Assembly: GCA_900556405.1 (NCBI GenBank)
Contig: USPB01000039.1
Location: forward strand, 1 to 12,198
Length of the DNA stretch: 12,198 nt
Reading direction: 5' to 3'
Source: an uncultured Actinomyces sp.
GTDB lineage: Bacteria > Actinomycetota > Actinomycetes > Actinomycetales > Actinomycetaceae
Each line of letters begins with the position of its first letter. The first letter of the stretch is position 1. The notes below the pieces were generated by a model. That model did not search any database. It saw only the letters and a list, made by a program, of their open reading frames with translations, and had not been told where the DNA came from. Shown one piece after another: positions 6,636 to 11,680 of this stretch. A program made the translations under genes and the position numbers.

Positions 6636-6720
6636 GATAGAGGAACTCTGACGAGGTTGTGGTCGGGTCGCGCGAGGGTGTGGCCCGGCTTTAGTGTCTG
6701 GCCCAGCCCCGGCCTCGTGA
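6633..6720 (+). repeat. Dispersed repeat, copy A (after vapC1)
   Basis: Starts at the vapC1 stop codon and reads GACGAGG (6650-6656), then GTGG-CGGGTCGCGCGAGGG and GTGGCCCGGCTTT. It shares this core with copies at 10008, 11315 and 9314. In this copy the far end CAGCCCCGGCCTCGTG (6704-6719) is the near-exact reverse complement of the arm at 227-242. The outer bases ACGAGG (6651-6656) and CCTCGT (6713-6718) can pair, so the whole copy could fold as one long hairpin. Confidence 0.65.
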
Positions 6721-6744
6721 ATGTGGGTGCCCTGCCTACGACAA

Positions 6745-6779
6745 ACGTGGGGCAAGGCGACGCCCGCCCTGCCCCACGT
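6745..6779 (-). terminator. Strong hairpin ending the Asp23 operon
   Basis: ACGTGGGGCA (6745-6754) pairs perfectly with TGCCCCACGT (6770-6779). After one A/C mismatch the stem continues as GGCG/CGCC around a 5-base loop. It lies immediately after the stop codon (6781-6783) of the last gene of the minus-strand Asp23 operon, with GTTTGT following on the minus strand, so it is probably an intrinsic terminator. It could also stop plus-strand transcription from the vapC1 side. Confidence 0.75.
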
Positions 6780-6780
6780 C

Positions 6781-7428
6781 TCACGCGCCTGTGTCCGTTC
6801 CAGTGATTGCCGGCGACGGCTGGCCCGTGACGGCCTTCGATGTTGATTTCGAACTCACAGAGCGCACTAGTCGTACGAGGACATCGACCTGCTTGGGAGG
6901 CATCCCCAGAGACGTAGCCACGTCCTCGTTCAGCAGCTTCCGAAGCTCGGGCACGGTCCACTCGACTTCGCAGTCCGGCGCGATGCTCGTGTCCGCCTGA
7001 ACCCAGAGCTTGCTCGGGGAGCCGGTGACGAAGACAGTGCATCGTTCGACGCCGGGCTGGTCCTGAACGCGCTCGGAGAGGGCCTGCGATAGGACCTCCG
7101 GAGAAAGAGTCGCCAGCAGGGATCCATCGGAGCCGCTGAGCCTGAGCCGAGAATTCGCGGGTCTGCGCGGCACCTGCATGAGGAGCAGGAACAGACCGGT
7201 GACGAAGGCGAGCGCGGATGCCAGCACACCGCACGGCACGAGCCAGTGGGCGCGAGGTGAAAGAATCGCCCCGATGTGGTCCTGTGCCGCGGCAAGGTAC
7301 GCGGAAATGCCGGGCAGATGGTGGCCAGCGTCGAGGCCGGACGCGAGGAACCAGGCGGACGCGCAGACGATAAGCAGCCCGAAGAATGCCAGGAGAACCC
7401 TGTTGAGAGTGGCAGAAACTGAACGCAT
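6781..7428 (-). CDS. AmaP-like Asp23 membrane anchor protein
   Basis: A 215-residue membrane protein, the last gene of the Asp23 cluster. Two hydrophobic helices (about residues 9-30 and 62-84) enclose a short extracytoplasmic segment. A soluble domain follows to about residue 190, then a polar Ser/Thr-rich tail. In Staphylococcus aureus, AmaP is a two-helix protein that tethers Asp23 to the membrane; topology, size and gene neighbourhood match, although sequence alone gives no diagnostic motif. It begins 13 bp after the preceding stop, with AAAGAGAA as a weak ribosome site. The operon hairpin lies directly after its stop codon. Confidence 0.68.
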   Translation of the reverse strand: MRSVSATLNRVLLAFFGLLIVCASAWFLASGLDAGHHLPGISAYLAAAQDHIGAILSPRAHWLVPCGVLASALAFVTGLFLLLMQVPRRPANSRLRLSGSDGSLLATLSPEVLSQALSERVQDQPGVERCTVFVTGSPSKLWVQADTSIAPDCEVEWTVPELRKLLNEDVATSLGMPPKQVDVLVRLVRSVSSKSTSKAVTGQPSPAITGTDTGA

Positions 7429-7441
7429 AATCGGTTCTCTT

Positions 7442-7990
7442 TCAGCTCACGCGCTTGGCGCGGATACGGCTGCGGGTGATGCCCTCGGGGTTGAAAACCT
7501 CCAGGGCCTCGTCGGCCTTCTTGGACGCGGCTTCGCGCACAGCGTCTAAGTCGTCCGCGTCGCTGAAGACGACAACGTCGACTCGTGACCTGCGCACGGT
7601 GGCGGAAGCGGACCGAATCGTGGCGAGCTGTTCGACGTGCCTCTTCACGAGGATTGCCAGGTCAGAACGGTGAAGTGCCGTCTGCCCGGGGATATCGTCG
7701 GGAAGAAAAGCGACGTGCTTGGGGCGGCCAGGCCATAGTGCTGCGACAAGCATCAACAGGCCGCATACGGCTGCGATTCCGGCAGTAATAAGTGCTGCGA
7801 TGGAGCTGAAAGACACCGTGCCGACCGCGTCGAGCGTGGTGACGGTGCGCTGCGGCCAGGCCCCCGTGAGGAGGCGGTATCCCGTCAGCCATGTGCCGAA
7901 TCCGCCGACGATGAGGAGCAGCAATGCTAAGACGGTGGCAGATGCGCTCCGGGTCGGTCGATAAATGAGCGCCGGTACGGGTGCTCTCAT
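7442..7990 (-). CDS. DUF6286-like two-helix membrane protein of the Asp23 operon
   Basis: A 182-residue protein with two hydrophobic helices near residues 17-38 and 60-86. A C-terminal soluble domain follows (HVAFLPDDIPGQTALHRSDL onward), ending in a basic RSRIRAKRVS tail. I start it at the ATG at 7988-7990, which overlaps the preceding Asp23-like stop as ATGA and follows AGGAGGAG; the open frame extends upstream but only across the preceding gene. Actinobacterial Asp23 clusters commonly include a membrane protein annotated DUF6286 in this position. The function is unknown; a role in the envelope-stress complex is inferred from the operon. Confidence 0.68.
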   Translation of the reverse strand: MRAPVPALIYRPTRSASATVLALLLLIVGGFGTWLTGYRLLTGAWPQRTVTTLDAVGTVSFSSIAALITAGIAAVCGLLMLVAALWPGRPKHVAFLPDDIPGQTALHRSDLAILVKRHVEQLATIRSASATVRRSRVDVVVFSDADDLDAVREAASKKADEALEVFNPEGITRSRIRAKRVS

Positions 7991-8400
7991 CTCAGGCTCC
8001 TCCTGACGTGATTGCTTGGGTTGAGCCACGAAATGTTGATGGACATCTTGGCGACACGTACCCCACACAGCTTTTCGACGCGACCGCTCACGTGTGCGCG
8101 CAGGTCCTCGATAGTGGAGGACAAGGGGGTGGGGAAGACGAGGCCGAGGTCCAGATGGAGGATCGCGCGCTGCCCATAGAGTTGGCACGCGGCCTCGGGC
8201 CGAGACCCGAAGTTTCGGCGTGAGCCAATCCCGAGGACTCCACCTGCGTTCGAGCCGACGGCGGCAAATTCAAACGCGGCTTGAGCGGCGATTCGGGCGA
8301 CGACATTGTCCGGAATAGTCGTGGTGCCACGCTGCGTCAAGGAGTATTCCTTCTCGCGCGACGGCTTCGACTGCGTGAGCGCGGAGTCAGGCGCGGCCAC
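7987..8400 (-). CDS. Asp23/Gls24 family protein, second and more divergent copy
   Basis: About 137 residues, starting at GTG 8398-8400, 8 bases after AAAGAGG, which itself lies at the end of the preceding gene. The N-terminal half carries the family pattern RGTTTIPDNVVARIAAQAA, parallel to HGTTTIEENVVAKIAGMAA in the first Asp23 gene. The C-terminal half has the alternating hydrophobic strands of the fold and a segment PLSSTIEDLRAHVSGRVEKL. It differs from the first copy by lacking the acidic C-terminal tail and ends with a basic stretch. It is probably a partner or paralogue within the same membrane-associated complex. Its stop overlaps the next start by 4 nt. Confidence 0.75.
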   Translation of the reverse strand: MAAPDSALTQSKPSREKEYSLTQRGTTTIPDNVVARIAAQAAFEFAAVGSNAGGVLGIGSRRNFGSRPEAACQLYGQRAILHLDLGLVFPTPLSSTIEDLRAHVSGRVEKLCGVRVAKMSINISWLNPSNHVRRSLR

Positions 8401-8405
8401 GCTCG

Positions 8406-8582
8406 TCACCTCTTTCGCCAATCGAGGATACGTTGGACATCGACCCGGCCCTCCAGATAGAGGCCCACTACCCATCCGACGACGCCACACAGGGCAACGA
8501 GGACGAAGCTGGCGAAGGAACCGAACGCGAGAACGGCCCCCATGAACAGGCCCACCAGGAGAGCCAGGTGCGTTGTCTTCAT
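8406..8582 (-). CDS. DUF2273-like small membrane protein (58 aa)
   Basis: A 58-codon gene encoding MKTTHLALLVGLF..., with two closely spaced hydrophobic helices (about residues 6-20 and 22-42). A short cytoplasmic tail LYLEGRVDVQRILDWRKR follows. The glycine-rich second helix followed by EGRVD-x-QR-(I/L) is the pattern of DUF2273 proteins, small membrane proteins encoded beside Asp23/Gls24 genes in many Gram-positives. AAGGA lies 6 bases before the ATG. It sits 32 bp after the first Asp23 gene and 5 bp before the second. The biochemical role is unknown; helping to anchor Asp23 is an inference. Confidence 0.75.
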   Translation of the reverse strand: MKTTHLALLVGLFMGAVLAFGSFASFVLVALCGVVGWVVGLYLEGRVDVQRILDWRKR

Positions 8583-8614
8583 GAGAATTCCTTAGATCCA
8601 GGCGTCGAGGTCGA

Positions 8615-9058
8615 CTACTTCAGATCGGTTGAGGCGGAGTTGGTTGTTTCCTCCTCGGGCAGGTGGACGTCGGTGACGTCGATGTTGACCTCGACGACCT
8701 CCAGGCCGGTGGTTCCTTCGATCTGGTCGATGATGTTGCTGCGAATGTCGTTACAGACGTTGATGATGGAGTAGCCGTACTCGACGACGACGGTGACATC
8801 AATAGCGGTCTGGGTTTCGCCCTTGTGGACGGTGATGCCGCCGGTGACGTTGGTCTGGGTGGTGGGGATGCGGTCAGTTACGGCGCTGAAGGCGCGGCGC
8901 ACGGCGTTGCCCATGCCGTACACGCCGGGCACCTGGCGGGCGGCCATGCCAGCGATCTTAGCGACGACGTTTTCCTCGATGGTGGTCGTGCCGTGGTCGG
9001 TCTGGAGGGGGCCCTCGGGAGTCTTGTCCTGGTCAGCGCTGTCGTTGTTCTCGCTCAT
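8615..9058 (-). CDS. Asp23/Gls24 family envelope stress response protein
   Basis: A 147-residue cytoplasmic protein of the alkaline-shock family and the first gene of the cluster. After a polar, acidic N-terminus the conserved domain begins at HGTTTIEENVVAKIAGMAARQVPGV and continues through TDRIPTTQTNVTGGI. It then includes the strand-rich AIDVTVVVEYGYSI and the helix NVCNDIRSNIIDQIEGTTGL with VEVNIDVTDVHLPEEE, all typical of Asp23/Gls24. I use the ATG at 9056-9058 (MSENND), 5 bases after AAGAGG, rather than an ATG 15 bases upstream that lacks a ribosome site. In S. aureus, Asp23 is abundant, membrane-associated through AmaP and linked to cell-wall stress. Confidence 0.9.
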   Translation of the reverse strand: MSENNDSADQDKTPEGPLQTDHGTTTIEENVVAKIAGMAARQVPGVYGMGNAVRRAFSAVTDRIPTTQTNVTGGITVHKGETQTAIDVTVVVEYGYSIINVCNDIRSNIIDQIEGTTGLEVVEVNIDVTDVHLPEEETTNSASTDLK

Positions 9059-9240
9059 GTGAGCCTCTTTCATTGAATCGGAGGTGGGGGCCGCTGGGTG
9101 ATGCGCGGCTCAAGCAACGGGTCAGTGACGTGTCGTCGTAGGCACTGCGATCAGCTTGTGTGCCCTGCTGATCGCTCTGGCATTGCTCCCCGTAACCATT
9201 CTTGCGTGGTTTGTCGGATGCTGTCGGTTGAAAAACTGCT

Positions 9241-9298
9241 GTGACCTCGTTAAATGAGATGTGTCACCGACGTGCGACAAATGGTGATACGAGGTCAC
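9241..9298. repeat. Long inverted repeat with a competing inner stem
   Basis: GTGACCTCGT (9241-9250) is the exact reverse complement of ACGAGGTCAC (9289-9298). Inside it, GTGTCACC (9261-9268) can pair with GGTGATAC (9283-9290) with one G-U pair. The inner and outer stems share bases 9289-9290, so they overlap slightly. It could be a regulator site, an attenuator or a mobile-element remnant; the sequence does not decide. Confidence 0.45.
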
Positions 9299-9313
9299 GA
9301 GAACTTTCTTCAC

Positions 9314-9358
9314 GACGAGGCCGTGGCTGGCTTGTGTGGGCGTGGCACTGATTTGCTG
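9314..9358 (+). repeat. Dispersed repeat, copy D (upstream of vapB)
   Basis: GACGAGGCCGTGGCTGG followed by a less conserved centre and GGGCGTGGCACTGATTTG aligns with copies A, B and C. It is the most divergent copy and the only one not at the end of a recognisable gene. A toxin-antitoxin gene that once preceded it may have been lost. Confidence 0.45.
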
Positions 9359-9399
9359 TTAGAGGTAATGAATGCGCGCGGACAGGTTCTGCTCGGTAC

Positions 9400-9417
9400 A
9401 TCTCCAGTTGTGGAGAT
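9400..9417. promoter_or_regulatory. Palindrome ahead of vapB, candidate VapBC operator
   Basis: ATCTCCA (9400-9406) and TGGAGAT (9411-9417) are perfect 7-bp arms around GTTG, 28 bp before the vapB start. VapBC complexes generally repress their own promoter by binding inverted repeats in this position, so autoregulation is plausible but inferred. Confidence 0.4.
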
Positions 9418-9445
9418 CAGCCTTACCCTGGCTCTGGAGGATGCT

Positions 9446-9640
9446 ATGCGATTGATAATTGACGTTGACGACGAGTCGCTTACGCGCGCTGCTGCCCTCA
9501 CCGGAATGGATGACCATGTAGCGCTGATTCGGCGCGCTATCGAGCTTCTGGTTCGCATCGAAAGTGGACGGCAGCTCGGCGCGCTCGGCGGCAGTGATCC
9601 GGTGGCGGAGGCCGCGCCTCGGAGTCGAGAGCGCGCATGA
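9446..9640 (+). CDS. vapB: VapB-type antitoxin
   Basis: A 64-residue protein beginning MRLIIDVDDESLTRAAALTG. This is the N-terminal ribbon-helix pattern of the type II VapB antitoxin family (short beta strand, Asp-Asp/Glu, then a helix with Thr-Gly). It continues with an amphipathic helix ALIRRAIELLVRIESGRQL and a flexible tail that normally wraps the toxin. GGAGG (9436-9440) lies 5 bases before the ATG. The same frame is open further upstream to 9254, but that part crosses repeat D and the palindrome. Its stop overlaps the vapC ATG (ATGA at 9637-9640), as in functional vapBC pairs. The gene is intact although its toxin is frameshifted, leaving an orphan antitoxin. Confidence 0.8.
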   Translation: MRLIIDVDDESLTRAAALTGMDDHVALIRRAIELLVRIESGRQLGALGGSDPVAEAAPRSRERA

Positions 9641-10010
9641 GAGTCCTCGTTGACACGAACATCTGGATCGATCACCTGCGGAAAACCGAGCCGCTTCTGG
9701 TTGATCTACTCGAGAGAGAGACCAGGTGTGCGTACATCAGAGTGCCATCACTGAACTTGCGCTGGGGAATCTCAAGGATCGCTCGGTCTTTCTGAAAGCG
9801 CTTGAGCGCTTGCTGATCGTTCGTAATGTCGATGACACAGGCGTGCGTCATCTCGTCGAGGAACGGTACCTGTGGGGCAAAGGCCTCAGCGCCGTCGATG
9901 CTGCACTTCTGGCGAGTGCTGTCGTAACTCCCGGTGTGTCGCTGTGGACGCGTGATAAGCGTTTGCGCCAGGCCGCGCGTGACGTGGGCGTGTTGGCTGA
10001 TTTTGAGTGA
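9637..10010 (+). pseudogene. vapC: VapC-type PIN-domain toxin, frameshifted by one extra GA unit (copy 2)
   Basis: Translation starts MRVLVDTNIWIDHLRKTEPL but leaves frame within a (GA)5 tract at 9712-9721; copy 1 has (GA)4 there. Removing one GA gives an uninterrupted 123-residue VapC with every expected PIN-domain acidic residue: Asp6 in VDTN, Glu39 in ITELALG, Asp88 in SAVDAALLAS and Asp106 in LWTRDKRLR. VapC toxins are sequence- or structure-specific RNases, often cutting tRNA or rRNA. As sequenced, the protein would terminate early at about 9790. The indel in a dinucleotide tract could be reversible by slippage, but five units is short. The stop codon is followed by repeat copy B. Confidence 0.87.
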
Positions 10011-10075
10011 GGTAGGGGCCCCCGACGAGGCAGTGGCCGGATCGCCCGGGGGCGTGGCCCGGTCGCTTGCTTATG
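10008..10075 (+). repeat. Dispersed repeat, copy B (after vapC2)
   Basis: From the vapC2 stop codon it reads TGAGGTAGGGGCC, then GACGAGGCAGTGGCCGGATC (from 10024) and GGGCGTGGCCCGGTCG. The leader AGGGGCC between stop codon and core is shared with copy C. Thirteen bases separate stop and core here, against 14 in A and 12 in C. Confidence 0.65.
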
Positions 10076-10131
10076 GCGAGAGTAGCAGGTCTGTCTGCGT
10101 GACGAAGTGTGCGATGCTCTTAGAATACCAA

Positions 10132-10160
10132 GGGATCCTCGCCGTGATGGCGAGGATCCC
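10132..10160. promoter_or_regulatory. Perfect 12-bp hairpin upstream of the Abi gene
   Basis: GGGATCCTCGCC (10132-10143) and GGCGAGGATCCC (10149-10160) form a perfect stem with a 5-base loop GTGAT. No T-run follows on either strand, so it is not a textbook terminator. It lies about 60 bp before the Abi start and just ahead of a second hairpin. Confidence 0.6.
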
Positions 10161-10171
10161 CATAGTAGACT

Positions 10172-10192
10172 GCGTTGGTCCAAGCCCAACGC
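10172..10192. promoter_or_regulatory. Second hairpin upstream of the Abi gene
   Basis: GCGTTGG (10172-10178) and CCAACGC (10186-10192) form a 7-bp stem with a 7-base loop. It sits 11 bp after the 12-bp hairpin and just before the likely -10 box of the Abi gene. It could be an operator at the -35 region. Confidence 0.45.
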
Positions 10193-10206
10193 GATTATCA
10201 ATACGA

Positions 10207-10218
10207 TAACATTAAAGT
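10207..10218 (+). promoter_or_regulatory. Candidate -10 box for a leaderless Abi transcript
   Basis: TAACAT (10207-10212) ends six bases before the GTG at 10219. This spacing would put the transcription start on or next to the start codon. No ribosome site precedes that GTG, consistent with leaderless translation, which is common in actinobacteria. No clear -35 is visible. Confidence 0.35.
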
Positions 10219-10944
10219 GTGGTAGAGGGAAGTGTGATCTTAGACCTAGCTGGTGCGGCAAGGCTTGCTCCATACCTCCAGGAAGCGGATGGAGATGACG
10301 AGCGTGCTTGTGAACTTTACTTGTGGGTTACGGATCTCGCGGGGGCGTTGTTTTCGACTATCGCGTTTGTTGAGGTTGGTTTGCGAAACTCAATGGATCG
10401 CAAGCTCCGGGTGTGGAATGATCAACAGGGGCCTGAATACAGGATGGATTGGGCGCTAGGTAAGGGGGCGGCGCCCTTGTTGTACGACCTTGTCACCCAC
10501 AAGAGCCTTGCGGTCGCCCAGAATTTTGCACGCGAGCAATCACGCTTGCGTCCAAAGACTCATCCGCGTCGTTTGGCAGCCGTCACGCACGATGATGTTG
10601 TGTCGCATTTTATGTTCGGAACCTGGGTCTATCTCATTAAGCCGAGGGTTTGGAATCAGCCTCAGCAGTGTCAACAGTTGTGGCAAGAATGTTTGTCGGA
10701 TGCGTTTCCCTATGCGGACCCTTCCGACTTGGGCCGTGAGAGGCTGGCTGATCAGCTCGATCGAGTGAGGAAGCTGAGGAATCGTGTGGCTCATCATGAG
10801 AACTTGTTGTCCGTCGACATCCATTGGCGGCTGCGGGACATGCTTGGCATTCTTGCATTGATAGATCCGAAGCTGCCTGATCTTGCGATGCAGGGCAATC
10901 GAGTGCGCTCGCTCGTTCGGACAGACCCTCGCCGCTCGTGGTGA
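10219..10944 (+). CDS. Abi-family protein with HEPN-type RNR-x-x-H motif
   Basis: A 241-residue protein resembling actinobacterial Abi-family (abortive infection) proteins. Family-like stretches are LAGALFSTIAFVEVGLRNSM near residues 40-59, the W-G-T-W region VSHFMFGTWVYL, and the C-terminal RKLRNRVAHHENLL. The last fits the R-x4-6-H active site of HEPN ribonucleases, present here as R-N-R-V-A-H. Such proteins probably cleave RNA and arrest growth on phage infection or act as toxins; the trigger is unknown. The GTG at 10219 lacks a ribosome site and may be leaderless; a GTG at 10234 follows GAGGGA by only three bases and is the alternative. The frame is intact, unlike nearby toxin genes. GC content is lower than in the transport operon, suggesting horizontal origin. 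Confidence 0.72.
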   Translation: MVEGSVILDLAGAARLAPYLQEADGDDERACELYLWVTDLAGALFSTIAFVEVGLRNSMDRKLRVWNDQQGPEYRMDWALGKGAAPLLYDLVTHKSLAVAQNFAREQSRLRPKTHPRRLAAVTHDDVVSHFMFGTWVYLIKPRVWNQPQQCQQLWQECLSDAFPYADPSDLGRERLADQLDRVRKLRNRVAHHENLLSVDIHWRLRDMLGILALIDPKLPDLAMQGNRVRSLVRTDPRRSW

Positions 10945-10955
10945 ATGCAGTCCTG

Positions 10956-11015
10956 ATGCGTGACGGCCTGGGCGAAGCTGGTCCAGAAGGGGTTGAGATC
11001 GTTGACTATCACTGA
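10956..11015 (+). pseudogene. higB: C-terminal remnant of a HigB-type toxin
   Basis: The last codons read EAGPEGVEIVDYH and stop (TGA at 11013-11015). HigB toxins of the RelE superfamily characteristically end in V-E-I-V-D-Y-H just before or overlapping higA, and this one overlaps the higA start. Only about 19 codons can be assigned; the rest of the toxin is absent, replaced upstream by the end of the Abi gene. It shows that a complete higBA pair once stood here. Confidence 0.6.
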
Positions 11016-11317
11016 AATTGCTCCGATTCACCCGGGCGAGGTTCTCATGGAGGACTTCGTTGAGGGGTTCGGAATTACACAGCATACAGCATAAGCTCGC
11101 TGTCGCTATCGGTGTGCCGCCCCGTCGTATCAACGAAATCGTCCATGGGAAGCGGGGAATTACGGTCGATATCGCGATGCGGCTTTCCCGCTACTTCGGT
11201 ACGACCCCGGGATTCTGGATGAACCTGCAGATGCGCTACGAGCTCGACCGTGCCGAAGATGCGCTGGGGGATACGTTGAGTGGAATCGTTCCGCTTGCGA
11301 TGGTGGAAATCGCCTGA
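11002..11317 (+). pseudogene. higA: HigA-type antitoxin, broken by a 7-bp tandem duplication
   Basis: Starting at a TTG (11002-11004), 8 bases after AGAAGGGG, it reads TEIAPIHPGEVLMEDFVEGF, the hallmark HigA N-terminus. It then leaves frame at ACAGCATACAGCAT (11079-11092), a perfect tandem duplication of seven bases. Deleting one copy restores GITQHKLAVAIGVPPRR and the downstream INEIVHGKRGIT, RYFGTTPGFWMNLQ and the end at 11317, giving a normal HigA of about 100 residues with its XRE-type helix-turn-helix. HigA neutralises HigB and represses the operon. The toxin is also lost, so selection to keep the antitoxin may have ended. Repeat copy C starts at its stop codon. Confidence 0.87.
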
Positions 11318-11380
11318 GGTGAGGGGCCTGACGAGGCGGTGGCCGGGTCGCGCGAGAGCGTGGCCTGGCTTTGGCCTTGA
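11315..11380 (+). repeat. Dispersed repeat, copy C (after higA)
   Basis: From the higA stop codon it reads TGAGGTGAGGGGCC, then GACGAGGCGGTGGCCGGGTC (from 11330), GCGCGAGAG and GTGGCCTGGCTTTGG. It is closest to copy A in the core and to copy B in the leader. It follows a gene unrelated to vapC, so the repeat is not just part of a vapC duplication. Confidence 0.65.
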
Positions 11381-11482
11381 GCGAGTGCGAGCGTGAAGCA
11401 TGTCGCCGGTCATGCGGTGGTAGTGTGCGGCCATGACGACGGATAGCCGGTACTTATGGCCGCGCTTGGCAAGGAAGCGACA

Positions 11483-11661
11483 ATGCAGGCATCTGCTCTC
11501 GGGGATGACGGCGTGCAGACCGTGCGCCACTGGCTCTACGCGCCGGGCCACCGCGCATCCATGTGGGACGACTTTTACGCGCGCGGCATCGTGGGGCTCG
11601 TCTGGGGGAGATAGGTGACCTGAGGGCGTGCGCCAGCAGGTCGGACCTGGAACGCCAGATG
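11483..11661 (+). pseudogene. N-terminal fragment resembling McrB-like AAA ATPases (frameshifted)
   Basis: From an ATG preceded by AAGGA, the frame reads to HWLYAPGHRASMWDDFYARG. After a shift in the GGGGG run at 11604-11608 it continues GEIGDLRACASRSDLERQM. The combined pattern, W-L-Y-A-P-G...W-(D/E)-x-F-Y-x-x-G-I...W-x-E-(I/L)-G-D-L, resembles the N-terminal domain of McrB-like AAA ATPases involved in modification-dependent DNA restriction. One missing G explains the frame break. Nothing of the ATPase domain follows; the sequence changes to IS material within about 20 bp. It is therefore a defence-gene stub truncated by insertion sequences. Family assignment is from memory of the motif and is moderate. 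Confidence 0.45.
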
Positions 11662-11680
11662 CTTCAGACATCCTCTCTTG

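Larger units (their letters stand above)
9059..9445. other. Intergenic region between the Asp23 operon and vapB
   Basis: This 387-bp stretch must hold the divergent promoters of the Asp23 operon (minus) and vapBC (plus). I find no convincing -35/-10 pair on either strand. It contains a long inverted repeat (9241-9298), repeat copy D (9314-9358) and an 18-bp palindrome (9400-9417). A 33-codon hydrophobic TTG frame (9156-9257) lacks a ribosome site and is not annotated as a gene. Confidence 0.5.

Noticed and set aside
10114..10209. 31-codon ATG frame through the hairpin upstream of abi, possible leader peptide
   Set aside because: It has no ribosome site and its sequence is dictated by the inverted repeat; there is no codon pattern suggesting attenuation.
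6633..11380. CRISPR array
   Set aside because: The repeats are about 50-70 bp, imperfect, and kilobases apart with genes between them; there are no regular spacers or cas genes.
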